From Aptenodytes patagonicus (lineage: Eukaryota > Chordata > Aves > Sphenisciformes > Spheniscidae), in NCBI RefSeq assembly GCF_965638725.1, contig NC_134982.1:75282155-75346154 (forward strand): a stretch of 64,000 bases of DNA, in the 5' to 3' direction. The notes beneath the pieces are model-generated. The model was given only the letters and a program-made list of their open reading frames with translations. It did not search any database and was not told the origin of the DNA. Position 1 is the stretch's first letter; the number at the start of each line of letters is the position of its first letter. The position numbers were made by a program, and so were the translations under genes. This document shows positions 47,701 through 62,700 of this stretch, piece after piece.

Positions 47701-50700
47701 TTTAGGATTACTTAAATTAAGGTCATAGCTGTCTTTCCTCAAAGAGAGGCAGATGATTTACAAAAACCCAAAAGAATTAAAATAGCAGTACATTCAATCA
47801 AGAATGAAATCAAGGAACAGAAGGAACTCTCACAGTACAGTCTTCCCAATTAAATGATTATAAACACTTTAACCCTTGAAAATGATCTTAAGGTAAGATA
47901 CTTTCTCCTAAGGAAACCATTGTAGTGCATTTTTTAGCACATGTCATGTGGTTTCAGTTTCCTGGTGTACAAACAATGGCTGTTGTTTTTTAATTAGAAA
48001 AATACATTGTTGATTATAGTTGTCCAGCAACTGTTCTTGAATATAATTTTCTATAAAATTATTTTGCAGGTCTCTCTATCTCTTCTGTAACAAATGAGGA
48101 TGCAAATGCTAAGCAGCAGTGTAAGCCAACAGAAGTATTTCCATGTGAAAATCAGGATGGGAATTCAAAGATGTCACCATTTAGAAGTAGATGTGTATTC
48201 ACAAAGAGGTTGAGAAACTCTTCCCCAGTGAAACTTGAAATAAACCTTCAGGAATCTGATGATGAATGTGATCTTGTCATTGATGTGCCACCACAAGCTG
48301 TTAGTAAAAAGCCAAGAATAAGTAGGAACTGTACAAACAGGAACAGGGACAAAGAACTGGCTGCTGTAATGTGTGCAGAAGAATTACATGATAATGCTAT
48401 AGCAGACATTCTTGGGTGTCCAGAAGAAAAATCAGAGAAAATGATCGCTTTGCAGGAGAATGGCAAAAGTTTAAATAAATCTGAAAAACTAGATAATGTT
48501 TCTCCAAAAGCAAATGAGATTTATTTGCCTGATGTAAACACTGATATATTGAAGCTTTTGGAGGAAGGAGATGCCCTTGCTTATGCTGAGGAGAAATTTA
48601 TACCTTCAGCTGTTTCTATTGAGGCAGACATGCAGAAGGGAATTTTGAAGCAAGGGAATGCAGAAACCAATATATCGCTTGAAGCATTTGTTCAGGAGCA
48701 CACTACTAATGAACACTGTGTGAGCAGCAGAAGAGTAACACAATCTGTCTTGTGTACTGGTCACTCATCAAAAAATGAAACTGCAATTGAAAGACATTAC
48801 AAGGAAATAATTACAAATGTAGATGAAAGCCAGAGCATAGAAGAAAATGGGGGTAGTGGTAGCCCAGAAGATACATACCCATATCCAACTTATTACTTAA
48901 ACAAGAAAGAAAGTGATGTAACTCTAGTGAGTTCATCTGCTGAAGAAGCGGAACCCAGTGGGGAGGACACAGAGCTCTCTGAATCAGATGATCCTTTAGA
49001 GGAGTGTCGGAGAATTTTTTATGAGTTTGAAAGAGAAGCGCAAAAGAAGGACTGTGATAAGCAGGTATTTTGTTTCCCTTTCAGTGCTTGGGGTTTTTCT
49101 CTGAGCACATGCGGATGGGATGTGATATATAGCCAAATTCAAATACTCTTTCCAAAACGTGTGTTAGTAAAGTTTAAATATTTGAGCCTTCAATGCTAGT
49201 AGACAAAGTCATAAGGAACACTTATGACTCTCTAGTTTAGTTTGACAATGGGTGATCTGTATGTTTCCTGAAGTAGAAAATTGCTCTGAATAGCTCCCTG
49301 CCTTGGGGTAGCCATTTTTACTTTTACTGTAATAAGCAAAGTTTTAGAGGCAGTTGTGTATTCAGTAGTCTCCTGTTGTTCTTATAAACAGATGTAGGAA
49401 CTTTGAGTACCGCTGCCTCAGCTTCAAAGCACTGTGGATTAACTGTTCTGAATGTAAAATAACTGTCTAATACTGATGGAATTGTAATTTTCCTGGTGAG
49501 TTTTTTGACTGAATATCCTGAAACATGGCAGTGAATGGGTTCTGAGGATATTACTGAAGTCTAGAGCTTCATAACAGTTTGTCTAAACAGTCTGTTCTTG
49601 TTTTTAATAGGCCCATGGAGGAAATGCAGATCTCAATTTATTAGAAACCAAAGTAAATGTTCCTGGACAAAAGAAAAGAATTGCACACATGGCAAAATTT
49701 GATGTGAGTTATAATCTTATAATAAACGGGAGGTCAACATAGCTTTACTTCATATCTGTAGACTCATGTTGATATTCAGGTTGGCTGAGTGTTGTAATCT
49801 AATTGTAAAAATATTCTGGAATTAATTAGAACAAATGTCTCATCAGCTCTTCTGTTAAAAGTTGTAGCAAATTTGGTAGTACTTAAAGTTGGTTCCTGTC
49901 ACAGGTGAAGTAAGCTGCTGCCCAGGGCAGCTGAGGCTAAAGAGTATTGAAAAGTCAGTTTGGAGTGGAGGCTTGTACCGTGAGATTACAGATACAGCAC
50001 TTGGAAACCCAAAGTGGCTGTTGCTTTCTCTACTTTTACAGTGTTTTAGGTGGCAATGTAAATAGCAGGCATAATTCTTTAAGCCCCCTCCACCACCCCT
50101 GAGCTCTTTCAGCTTGGCTTTTTCCTTCCAGGGACAGCATGCGGAGCTCTGAATCTGATAGCAAAATTCAGTTTTAAGCAGCAGTGTGCTAACTTTAACA
50201 CCGTCTTGCTGTGATTTGGAACTGCTTGAATGTTAACCTTGGTTTTGTGTATGTGCATATCAGGTACATAACAAAAATGAAATGGTACCTTTCAAAGCAT
50301 CTCCTTGGCAGCAGGGTCATGATGCAGGAATTCAGCAGGCACAGTGGGTGGCAATGGAGTTTGAAGCTGCAGTTAAAAAGGGACAAGATTTTATTGCTAC
50401 AACTTCTGAACAGAAGAATACTACGTCTGGATTGTCAGCTACTCAGTTTCAAAACCATGGACCACTGGGTATGACAGCTTGATCTGTAGGTTTGACAAAC
50501 TAAACTTCGTTCAACTTCAGTTAGGCATTGCTTGAATGTGTTCATTTTGTTGTGGTGGATATTAGCTGTGAGTTGAATGATGGTGAGCACTTAGCTTGTG
50601 CTAAGATAGATGCCCTATCCAACTACAAGGTTATATCTGAAGTCTCGGTAGCTGTAGTGGAAAAGGGACAAGTACTTTGTGCTAAGTTCTTTGAGTGTGT

Positions 50701-53700
50701 AAAACTTTGACCAAAATCCTGGAAAACATTTGTTTTGTTGAAAGTCTTTTGATACACAAATTGAAAGAATAAAAAAAGAAATCTGGTGAGTTTCCATTTA
50801 GTACTGATATCAACTGTTAGGTTTCTAGTCTGAAGCATTCAGACCTTCTGAAACAATTTGTTAAATCTTGTGATTTGAAAATCGTATGTTCTTCTCCCTT
50901 TGAATTCTCCTTCATATGTGAAAAATCCTGGAGTAGAAGTTATTTTCAGCATTTGATACTAGTTAAACAGTGTTTCCCCTCCAATTCTTCTACTGTACTT
51001 TAAATATTTGCTTATAAAGTAGCAATTAAATTAATAAAATACTGCTTTGTAGTTTCATTCATGTGTCTTTATTACACATGCTGTAAAACATCTTCACATG
51101 AAATAGAGTCATTCTGCCAGTGTGTGCATTCTTTCTGAATAACAGTAAAATGGATTAGTGTATCTCATGGTGTACAAATGTGTCTTGCTGTGTAATAGGT
51201 GCTGATGCAAGTAAAGTTAAGCAAGTCAAATGCTGATGCCTTGGCTCCAGAATCTCATGACAAATTTTTATTTCTGAGATCTGTAGCTTTTCTGACTTTA
51301 AAAAGGCAAAGCAATACTTCAAGGCATTTACTGATTGCATTGGAAGATGAGGTTAGAATGGTGGTTTTCATGTTTTTGTTTTGTTTTTTTTTTCGTTGCT
51401 ATCATGCTTTTTTGCAGGGGAGGGCAAAGGTACAGGGAAGGCAGGCAAGTAGGTGTTTAAAAAATCATGGTCATTACAACTTGCAAATAGCTTTTAACTT
51501 GATTTGTGTAGCTGCTTTACTCTAATGTCTTCAAACAGATAAATGATCTCAAAAATACTGGAGAACACTTTGCATAAAATCTATTGGCAGAAGTGAAGCC
51601 TTAATGTGTTTCCTGACATTCCAGGTTTGCTTCTGTGCATTAGTTTACTTCTACCCTGCTTTAACAAAGGAGCTATGAAATATCTGTGTTCCAGATTAAT
51701 GTAATTTAAATAATAAAGCTTACCATTAGAGTTTAGATTCAGTCTGTATCTTCTGTGTGTTTCAGTCTCTTTAAATTTGCTTGAAGTTCAGCCCATTGAA
51801 ACCAGCAGTGGTCAACTGCATATACTACTGGAAGGAAATGTTGCAGCAGCAATGCCCTGTGGACTCTCTGTTAGTTCATTCAAAAGGACTACTCTTGTGC
51901 CATGCAAGGTACTGTAGAGTTACTGCTGCAGAACTTGGATATATGAATGGGAACAGAAGTGGAAAACCTTCAATTAATTTCAAACAGTATTTTATAAAGT
52001 AGACCCAGTAATGTGATATACCAGTATAGCTTTTTAAAAAAATTACTTTGTTTCCTGTGTGCTTTAATCAAGTTGCTATGCAAGTTGTATTTTCATCTTC
52101 CTTGGTTGTACTAGCCAGCACTACACAAACATTAACAATTTATATATTTAATCGCTTATCAAAGTGGTTGTGATGGGAGAATTAAGTACTAGCTTGTTTT
52201 CAGTCAAGTCATGCTTGCGTGTTGGTTATTTTCCCTTAAAACTCCCTGCCGTGTATAGTGGCAGATGATATCTGATGAAAGGCTTTATTTGGCTTCAAGA
52301 GAGGTACCCTTATAAATTAAAGGGCTTTCAAGGAACTTGTCAAAAAGTTAATGCAGGCATATTTTGGTTTGTTAGTGCCAACTTTGGTTTGTAATCTTGA
52401 GTGGCAGAGTATTGTAAGGTTCTCTTCTCAGAAAAATTACTCTAACCCTGCTTTTCTTTTTTTAAAGCAGAGGTCACTGAAGATTCCTGGGGTTAGATAA
52501 ATTACAAGATCAGAGTTTTGCTTTCTAATTAAAAATGTCAATTGTTATGGCTTCAGTTAGTTTGGCTATTGGCATTTTTCTAGGATATTAAGTACTGATT
52601 ACTTCGTGCTTCATATCTCCAGTATGTACCTTCTTGTTTCCTGAATAGAATACTGCATGCCCCAATAATGGTGAGACTAGGCTGTGACAATAATACACAT
52701 TGCCTTTGTTCCCTTTATGCAAGAATTACCTTCTCCTCAGTGGTAGCACATAGATTTATTTAAATGCTGCTTTTAAGGGATCTTCTGTAGCGAGTGAATG
52801 TGGTATGGACATACTCCTTGTTCGATACACACAATGCATCTTTGTAACTGTTTGGATCTTTTTGGGTGTGACGGCACCATGGTTAACCTAACTTACTGCT
52901 AGATTTTTGAATGTGATGATTTCAAGCATTAATGTGCTTAATGTTAAAATAAGCATATTGTAGAGTTTTTGCTTATCACATTCCATTGTCTAACAAAGGC
53001 TATAGGTTCCTAAAAATAGACTTTTTTTTTCAGTCTAGTTCATTGGGTCCTTAGTTTACACTCTGAGTGAAGTCCTGCCTGAAATACAGGCCAGATGGAG
53101 AGCATGACTTAAATCACAACTGAACTGCTAGGGCTTGCTGAAGGACTGAACTTTCCCTGAGAAAAAAGAAATTAAAAAATACCTCACGTAACTTTGAGCA
53201 GAAGACTACTTTGTTTAGTTCAAGCAGGAAAAACCTCTATAGCTACTATTTGTGATGGTTGTTTCCGGCTCCCTGTCATGTGCAACTCCAGTTTTCTGAA
53301 TAGCTATTCAGCAATGTTTGGGGTTGGTTGGTTTTTGGTTTTGGTTTTCTTTTTCCTCCCCTCCAAGGATGGGCAAAAGAATGTCGGAACTGGTTTTAGT
53401 TCTTTGGGCTATTTGTTACATATTGACCACATTAGTATGGAGTTGTGTTTTGTTTTTTTTTTTAAGGTTTCTACTCAGAAAAGGCTTTCCATTCCAGAAT
53501 CAGGATCCAAAGTACCACTTGAGACAAGACAGCGATATGTTAAGTTTTTTTTTGCAGAATGCTTCAAAATTTGTAGCACAGTGGATGAAGCTATTGACAA
53601 GGTTTGTAATGTTTTATAGATCTTTACAATTCCTCTTCTGAATCAAGTCAGTAGGTCTTACCTTGCACAATATATTGGTAGGGTTTTTTTATTTGATTTT

Positions 53701-56700
53701 TTTTTTAAGGCAAATATTTCGGACTTTTCAGTAAGCAGAAGTTAAAATGAACTTGATTTTATACTTGCCAGTGTTATTAGTTTCAGTTTTCTCCAAGTAA
53801 AAACACTTGTCTTTAGCACTGCTAATTAGCTTCCAAAAAGACGTTAGTATTAAAAAGGAAAAGTTTTTCTTTTGCAAATGCAAAATAAAAATCTTCTTCT
53901 GAATACTGGAGGCTTCCTGGAATGTAATAATGACTGAGATCTATTCAGGACAGGAGGAAAATATGTTTGAAGAACAACCGTAAATCTCAATCATTTTGAG
54001 CCTTTGATCTTGTATTTACTGTTTCCACCACACCAAGTGCTACTGAAGCTTATAGCCAACAGATAATCCGACAGGCACAAATATCCCAAGCTTAACCTAA
54101 TCTAAATTTCTTGCATGCTGGAAATCAAAAGACTTCATGGAGGTGTCCTGATAAGACTCTGTATGTGTATTTAATTATACATTGAATGAAAACTTATAAA
54201 ACATCAGATGTTACTACTATGTCATTTACAGTGTCTTTTCTATATTATGCAGCTTACCTTGTTATGCCTGACTCTTCATTCTCACTAAGTAATATTTCTT
54301 TTACCTTCCCTTTAGCTTCCTCCTGTGTTATTTCTCAGCTTCATTGGTTCTCCACTTACTCTTTTCCTCTGCTTAGAGGTTGTAACTTGTGAATTGTACT
54401 TGCTGTAGTAATTGTTAGAAGGCACTGTTTATGCCTGAAATGAGCTTCTTTTGTTGACTATGCAGATAGTGTAAACAGTGAAATAAAACCTGGGAAGAAG
54501 GATTTTTCTTCCCCCAGAAGATGAATGAACATACTCCTTATTTAGAGCGTGCTTCTTCATAGTTAAGAGGTGCTGGACCTTCCTTTCACTTCTGTTTCTT
54601 ATGACTTTACAGAAAGAAAATTAAGGAAACATTTCTTGACCTAAAAAAGTAATAATGCCTCCTTTGAAGCAGGATCAGAAAAAGCTGTCTGTAGCCACAG
54701 GAATGGTTACCCTAAGAATGTTCAAATTCCCACAAGGGTTAGATTTAAATTCTGAGTTGGAGCACTGATTTCCCCCACAGATCTTTGCTTCATAAGTACT
54801 GAATTTGTCTTTCTAGGTGTCTCATCCATCTGACTTTGGGTCTCCTGTTGCACTTCAGATTTAGGACGCTACTTGCATGTGTATCTAATTCTAGGTTCAG
54901 AATCTCAGATTCTAAATAGTAGCGCTTTCTGTAGAACACACAGTACTCCACTAACACTCAGTCTCTTTTTTCTTTTTTTTTTAAATACAGGCCCGGATAG
55001 AAGAGCAATCTGTTTATGATCGCTGTGGCAGTAAAAAAATGTACCTGAATTTTGCTGTGAAGACTCTCAAAAAGCTGAGAGATCATGGTAGTTTTGCCTT
55101 CAATGAAGATTTTTTTTAAATGTGTTGTAAGTGTAGAAATTAGAACAGCAGAGAAATGTGTTAAAAGGATTATTTAGTTTAAGTTTACTAAAGGTTTTCC
55201 TGCATATTTAAATCATGTTGTAGAAATATAACACTGAAATAAATTGGTGATTTAATTTATAAATATTTGCTTAGGATATTAACAGGAAATATGAAATTGA
55301 AAGAAATGATAAAAATATGTTTTCCTGCATTCAGGGCGACTTAGTAACAACAGATCTTCTAGTGGCACTGGATCCATAAAGTCAGAGGAAGAGAAAGGTA
55401 AAGAAAGGGGAAGGGAGATGTCAGTTCTCTGCTTTAGCCTATAAATGGGCTTATTTCAGCACAAAAATGTTGCTCTGTTTTTAGTTAAGCTTTATAAGCC
55501 ACTGCAAGGATTTCCAACACAATTCCCTATTTATATCTGAAGGCTCATTCTCAGGGAAAAAATGTTGAACTTTTGATTGAAAAGAGCATGTTCTTAGGTA
55601 TCACATGCCTAGCCTTTCTGGGATAGCTAGTGAATTAACATCCCTATTGTTTAGTGTCTTTGTTTTGAATAATTCTTCACCTCTAATTACTTCTAATTGC
55701 TCTGAGGTACAAGCATATAACTTTTGCATGTAAACTATAGTGCATATCTTGTAATTTCAGTTTTGTTTTATTTTGGAAGTAGTAGGATATTGAACTGCTA
55801 CTTACATTTGTTCAAATATTGCTTAAGCTTTGGGTGTGTTTACTTTTAGGAATTTGTCTGTTTGGGTTGTGGTTTTTTTTTTTTAGTATTTACAGGTCGT
55901 GCTCTATATGAACTTTTAAAAGATTATCTTCTGACTGAGGAACAATTGAATGAAAATAACTTCCCTCGACCAAATCCTGAAAAAAATGGTAGTGCTATAC
56001 TTACTGGGGTTGTAAAAAATGCTGGATATGATGGTAAGTGCCTACTAGACTGCAACAAAATTGAATTTCAGTCAGTGATTCACAGGACGGTAAAATACAC
56101 GGGTATAAAATTATATGTTATGGCAGTGTTCCATATTTAGTGCCTGGTCTACAAGTGAATTCACAAGCTTTCATAACTAAACCATGAAACTTCATAGGTC
56201 TTTTTAAATTTTTGTTTCAACATAGTAATTGAAGAAGTCGCAGGTAAACTTGAATTTCCTATTGTGCTATAGAGGAACTTGGTTGGTTTTTTTATACATG
56301 GCTAATCTTGGGAGGCCGCTTATGTACTGATACTCTGCTCTCGCAATTGCTGTTCATGTAACTTCTTTTTATACTTCAGTTCAGCATTTTTTAACTTTAT
56401 GGCAAGCCAGCTAGAAAATAGGCTCTGTTTATCATTTTTTTAGCTTTCAAAAAAGTGTGCTGTAGGTGTGGCGAAGTATATGCTGTTACTTCTTCAGGAG
56501 AACATAGACGTAAAGAAGAATGTAACTATCATTCTGGTAGAGTATTGGAACAAAAAGGTAGGTATCCTTCACGTTCAATTTTTGTGGAAGCTGTTAAAAG
56601 TTATAACATCTCATATCAAAACTCAACAAGATCAGAGTATGAAACTTTTTTTGCACAAGGTTCAGCTGAGATACATTCTGCTGTACTTTTGGGAATGTGG

Positions 56701-59700
56701 CTAGTTAGTAAAGCCTGTTTTCTCTGAATATGCCATAACTTTAGGAAAGCTGATGTTAATAGAACTGTATGGGAAGAAGGTAGAAAAATGCTCATTGTGC
56801 AGCCTTGCACTGACTTCTAAGTGAACCTTGTCATCTTTTCTGAGAGACACCTTAAATACTCAGAAGCTACATTAAATATTTCCCTCAGGGAGAACCTTCT
56901 AGAGCATTTTACAACTTTCTCTCTCCCATTCATTGGTATTTCTGTTTTTTGATGAAAACCTTGTCTCAGGAGGGAACAATGTACAGTTTGTCATACTGGC
57001 ATAGGTGGGACCTGTAGGTGTGACTTGCTTCTTCCCATAGTGCAGTCTCAGGAGAAAATGGAAAAGAAATTTGAGAGGAGGAGTGAGGGTACTGATTTGT
57101 TTTTGCCATTGCTAGTTGCTGAAAAAAACTGCTCAATTTTCAACTTTTCTTTTTGGCAGTTCCTGGTGGTATGGAAAAACGCTATAGCTGTTGTGAGAGA
57201 ATAATTGGGTCTGCTGGATGTCAGACTGCAAAGGTAGGAATAATGTTCTCAAAAGGCTTATATAATGCAGTATCTCAGTTTTGCTGTCTGTGTCCTTTTG
57301 ACTTAAAGCTGGGTCATAGCTTTCTGTGAATAGTTTGGTATAAGCCTTTTAGGTTTACTTACTAGCATTTAGTAAATTATGTGGCAAATATTGACAAGAA
57401 GTATTATATATATATATATATATGCTCCTGAGTCTGTTAGAGAAACAAGTTGTCTGGCAATTTGGGTAAGATATCTAGCAAACTTGCACTGAAATACTAA
57501 TGGAAACTTTGCAGCTTCATGTTCATGATGGAAGAAGGGAGAAATTGGAAGGCTTCATGAAGACATTAATTAAATCACCGCCTTTTGATGGAAACTATGG
57601 TGTCTATGCTCTGGACTGCGAGAGGGTATGAGCAACCTAAAAAGTTTTGTTCAGTTAATAGAAAACTATATGGCTGTTTATGAAGCAATTTCCTAGCTGT
57701 AGTAGTTTGGAACTCACGTCTCCAAGAGGTCTGCAGAACTCTACATGACTAGACCTTCAGTCTGACTAGTCACTCTACATGACTAGACCTTTAGTGTTGA
57801 ATATGCAGTGGGCAAAATCGTTTGGATCTGAGTTGGTAGCCAGTTCTGCTTTCTGTACAACTTACATAATGTAAGGAAACATCATTGCTGTGTAAATGCT
57901 CATTAAATTTACTTTTTTCTTCAGTGTTATACAACCCATGGCTTGGAACTAACTAGAGTGACAGTGGTCGATGCTAAGCTACAGGTTGTCTATGATACGT
58001 TTGTTAAACCAGATGGTAAAGTTGTAGACTACGATATAAGGTATGCTAATTAGTCTATAGTACTTCAGGATTAGTCTTAATAAATTGGCAGATAACCATA
58101 TAAGAAGAAACATGCTTCTCTTAAATGTCTGTTTCTAGTAACATAAATCAAAGACCTTCAATCAGGAATGAGGCCTTTGTTCTTACAGGCTCAGTAAAGA
58201 AGGACTTTTCTCTTTGCCTAGTTCAATTTACTTTTTTCCACATTTGAGGACTTCTTCTTCTCTTCCTTCAAAAAAAAATAATAAATGAAGTTAAATCTCC
58301 CAGAACTTGCTAAATTCCCTAAGGGGATAAAAGCAAATGCAAATTTCATCTATAAATGTTGTCTCACAGAAAAGCAGCATAGTCATTAGCAGTGCATTGA
58401 GGCCATCAGACTGTACAGCTTAACAAGATTTGGCTGTACTTAGTGCAGATCACTTGCATTTGGTCTTCCTATTGGGTTTCGTCTTTGAGACCTGGAAGAC
58501 ATGTTTTCAATTCCTATTTTTTTAAGTCCTGTGACTGCTCTGAGAAGAAACACAGGTTTTGAGCCTCACTGTAAAAAAAGTTAGAGAAGAACCAACATGA
58601 TGTGTTCCTACTTCAACAGCAGTATTTGTTTGCTCAGAGCCCTGTCTTCGGTCCGTGCTTAAAAAACAGGCTCAGTGGGTAGAGCTAAGTTAATATCACC
58701 TAGCTTAGTTTATCTTACACTACCTAGGTGAAAAGGAAGAGAATGAAAAAATGCCTTATGTTGACTTCAACATTGTGTCAACTAGCTGGCTAGTGTTAAC
58801 TTGAGATGCTGGGGGAATGACCACTGTGAACCTAGTTCTTCTAGATATCTCTTAGTGTCTCTGTTAATGAAGCTCTTCTAAATCTGTCTTTAGACTCTCT
58901 GGAGCAACAGAGGATGATCTGAAGAATACCACAAAATCTCTTCGGGATGTACAGGCAATACTGCTAAACTTGTTCAGTGCAGATACAATTTTAATTGGAC
59001 ACAGCTTAGAAAATGACTTATTTGCTCTCAAGGTAAAATAACCTGTTTGAAGCCAATTTTAAGAGGTGACTACTTGTCTTTACTGTGTTCTAACTGATTT
59101 CAAAAAGAAAAAAATGTTGCTTTTCAGCAGATCAACATGTATGGAAAAAAGAATGAAATGTACTTGATTGTTAAATGATAGCTGTATTAAAGTTAATACT
59201 ACATTCAGAGAAGGAAGAGATGTGTATACAAACACAGTATGGTAAAGATTCTGACATTTGGGCTTCCTACTTTGCTGTTTTGTGCTTCTAGCTATGCAAC
59301 CATACATCACCACTGAATACTATTGTCTTTATTTCTGGGTTCACAGAAACCTAGAATTGTATGTTTTCTGGTCTTCCTGAACTCATGCCGGCAGATGCAT
59401 AAAAGGCAGTGACAATTCAAGTAATGCTAAGGTATTGCCCTTAGAATCTCTGTAAACAATTATGCTGCCTGTCAGGTAATTACCTTAGGTACCAGAAATG
59501 CATGGATTATGCTATTAAATATCAAAGGCAGCTATATTCCATAGGAAACATAACCATCTGCTCAGGAAGGCTCAGGGGTATCTTATCAATGTGTGTAAAT
59601 ACCTGAAGGGAGGGTACGAACAAGACTGAGCCAGGCTCTTTTCAGTGGTGTCCAGTGGCAGGACAAGAGGCAGTGAAACACAGGAGGCTCCCTCTGAACA

Positions 59701-62700
59701 TCAGGAAACACTTTTTCACTGTGACGGTGACCAAGCACTGTCACAGGTTGTCCAGAGAGGTTGTGGAGTCTCCATCCTTGGAGATGTTCAAAAGCCACCT
59801 GGACATGTTTTCTGGGCAACTGGCTTTAGGTGGCCCTCCTTGAGCAGCAGGCTTGGACAAGATGAATTCCAGAGGTCCCTTCCAACCTCAACCATTCTGT
59901 GATTATTACTAATGAAGCAGTTACAATTTAGCCTTGATAGGCTTCCCTGCTAGTGATATCTAAAGGCCAAAACAAATGAGACTTTGCAGTATGATATTGG
60001 CTATCTAAAACCAGAATTAATCATGTTCACTGTATATATACAACTAGTGGATAAACATCAATGCAGTGTACAGAAATCACTGTGAAGCACAATTTTTCCA
60101 CAGATCTTGCCCCACAGTTTGCCATTCTGTAATGAATAGAGGAGCACAGGACAGATGACATAGTATTTGGGGCTCAAGGATTTGTTTGGGCCTATTATTG
60201 AGAAAGGAAATGGTTTAGATGCTAGATGAGATTCCTTTAATAAATAAAGGAGGTGCAGGACTGTAACTGGATGTGTAATCATTACTGTGACCTCTGCTCT
60301 TTTCCAGCTAATTCATGACACAGTAGTGGATACATCAATAGTGTTTCCTCATCGGTTAGGTTTGCCTCACAAAAGAGCACTTAGAAGTCTGATGGCTGAC
60401 TACCTCAGGAGAATTCGTCAAGATGACGGTAAGAGTGCAGGTTCTTATTAAGCAATTGGTATATTGCATCATGAAATGGGAGACAAGAATAACCCAGAAA
60501 ACTGAAAAGGTAGTAATGCACTTGCTGTCATTTAAAACTTTGTCTTGGATACCTTTACTTCAATAGTGTAGTAAATGCAGAGGATATACCTGAAGGGTAA
60601 GGTGGTTGGTGTTGTAGTTTAACCCTGGATGGCAACTAAGCACCACACAGCCGCTCACTCATTCCCCCCAGTACAGCTGGCTTGTTAAAGTGTTCACCAT
60701 ACAAAAGTGTTCCAGTTTCTTTCCCTTGTAGAAGGGGCATTCTTAAAATCCTGAAGGTAGTGTGATGAGGCTAACATCTGTTTCAAGGTTCAGTTGCTTA
60801 TCCAAGCTGATACAGGAGCTCTTCAGCTGGGATCTTCAGTAGTAAAATTATAGTAAATTTCTTGGCTGGCTGTTAAAGACAAATCAATAAATCTGTTCTA
60901 CAGTGGGCATATAATACTTATGAAATATTGCATTTGACAGATATACTTTGCATTGACCATATCATACTAAATAATTGTTTTTAATCTGATCTTAGAACAA
61001 ATTAAATTGAGTGTCTAATGAACTGGCAGATTCATATTTGCTTTTATCAGTGAAGCCTTCTGGACAACAAATAATATTCTATTATGCTAACATATCTTCA
61101 TTGCCCAGGGAATACATAAATGGTCGCACTGAGCAAAACTTGATGGACTTTGATACCCGGTGGAGTAGCTGGATGCTGCATCTCGAAACTTACAATATCC
61201 TCTGACTTCCTTTGCTCTGACAGTGTGATGCACAGCACTGTGGTGGGGGTAAGGGGAATGTCAAAAGTTACTTCTACAGACTTTAAGAAGGCTATCTCAG
61301 ATAGCCAAGACTCTGCCTTTAGCAGACTCTTCTGCTTAAGTTTGGATTTAATAATTCTTTGTTGGTCACCACTGAGCTAAAATCCAAGCTTAACCTATAG
61401 ACCTAGGTAGCTGCCATTTCTAGAAAAAATGAAAAAAAAATCCTGATGCATGACTTCCATTCCCTATGTTTATATTGGTTTGTGCTGCTGCTTTGTGCTA
61501 GTTTGTGTTAGTTTTGTGTTAGTACAAGAGAAAGATAATAAACTTCAAGTCTGGATTTGCTTTTTTTGTAAACCTAGGGATTAGTAGAATGAAACACCCT
61601 TTGCTATCAGAAAGCAGTAGGTCTGTGGTGTTTTAACTTGCTCTGAATTTAATTGACTGTTTGCCTTTTTTTTGACCATCTCAAACTGGAGTTTGACTAG
61701 GAGTGCATTTGAAAGGGTCTCAACTCCAGGACTTCTGGTGTCCAAGGTACAAAAGCTGCAACTGAGGTAGCTTGACTTGAAGTATATCATATACTTGATT
61801 TGACTGAAAAATTGAAGAATACGTAACAGAGCTAGAAGACTATGGTTTCAATAACTGGGCCTTTTCAGACTGCTTAAAAAACATGTCTCATACAGCTTGT
61901 ACTTTCTTGAGCAGTTAAAAATAGCAGCAGCAGAAGGGTGGAATGGCAAGGCAGAGCACTACTTCAGGGGTTGGAAAGCAAATGAGAATTGGAACTTTCT
62001 GTGACAAAAGATAGTAAGAGCGGAGGGGAAGCTCACTGGATCACCTCCGTTTTCTTATCCAAATGACAAAATAGTTTCTATTTGATTATTGGCAACTGTT
62101 CTGTTTTATTTCGTAAGGTACATTTAGGAGTGAAAAAAACTAGAACCTGCAAAGTTATTACCAGCTGCCTTCTGATTCTGTGAATAGTAGAGATTACTAA
62201 GTAGTATGAACTTCTCTGCCACAGATAAAAGCTATGACTCTCCTCCATTAGCTTCCACAGCTCTTTATATGTCCTATCTAAATAGATATTGCAGTGATGG
62301 TTCTTACGCGAATGCTTTCACCAGCATATTTTAACACACTAATGCTGTTGCAGATGACTACCATGACTATGTAAATTACGTGTTCACTGAGAGGGAAGTA
62401 TAACCACTTCCACGCTCAAGGAGATACTACACTGCTTTAAGCCAGTAGATACCTGAATTGCAACTACATGTCTGTAAATGTCTGAAGACCTTTGCTTCTG
62501 AGTCTAGGCTGCTACATATGAAAAATGATCTCAAATCACTGCCATTTAAGTTTTACAAGAGAAAGCTAGAAGCTTGTACTTTTACTGTTGAGTCATCTTT
62601 TGTTGTGAGAGCACTTAAGTCCTCTGCTTCTTTGGGAAATGGAACATCTCAAATCTAAGAAAATTATTTTTCTCCCTAGTATCAACTTAACTATACTGTT

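Noticed and set aside
49065..49199. C-terminal extension of the exon 2 open frame
   Set aside because: It lies past a CAG|GTATTT donor, is hydrophobic and intron-like, and the next exon joins in phase 0 at the donor.
51199..51525. 108-codon frame in REXO1-like intron 4 as a possible exon 5
   Set aside because: Joined in the required phase after an acceptor at 51,199 it hits TGA after about a dozen codons. The longest open frame is in a different phase. The exon at 51,766-51,908 fits instead.
53194..53466. N-terminal part of the 141-codon frame ending in REXO1-like exon 6
   Set aside because: It is intronic sequence upstream of the 3' splice site; only 53,467-53,601 matches REXO1.
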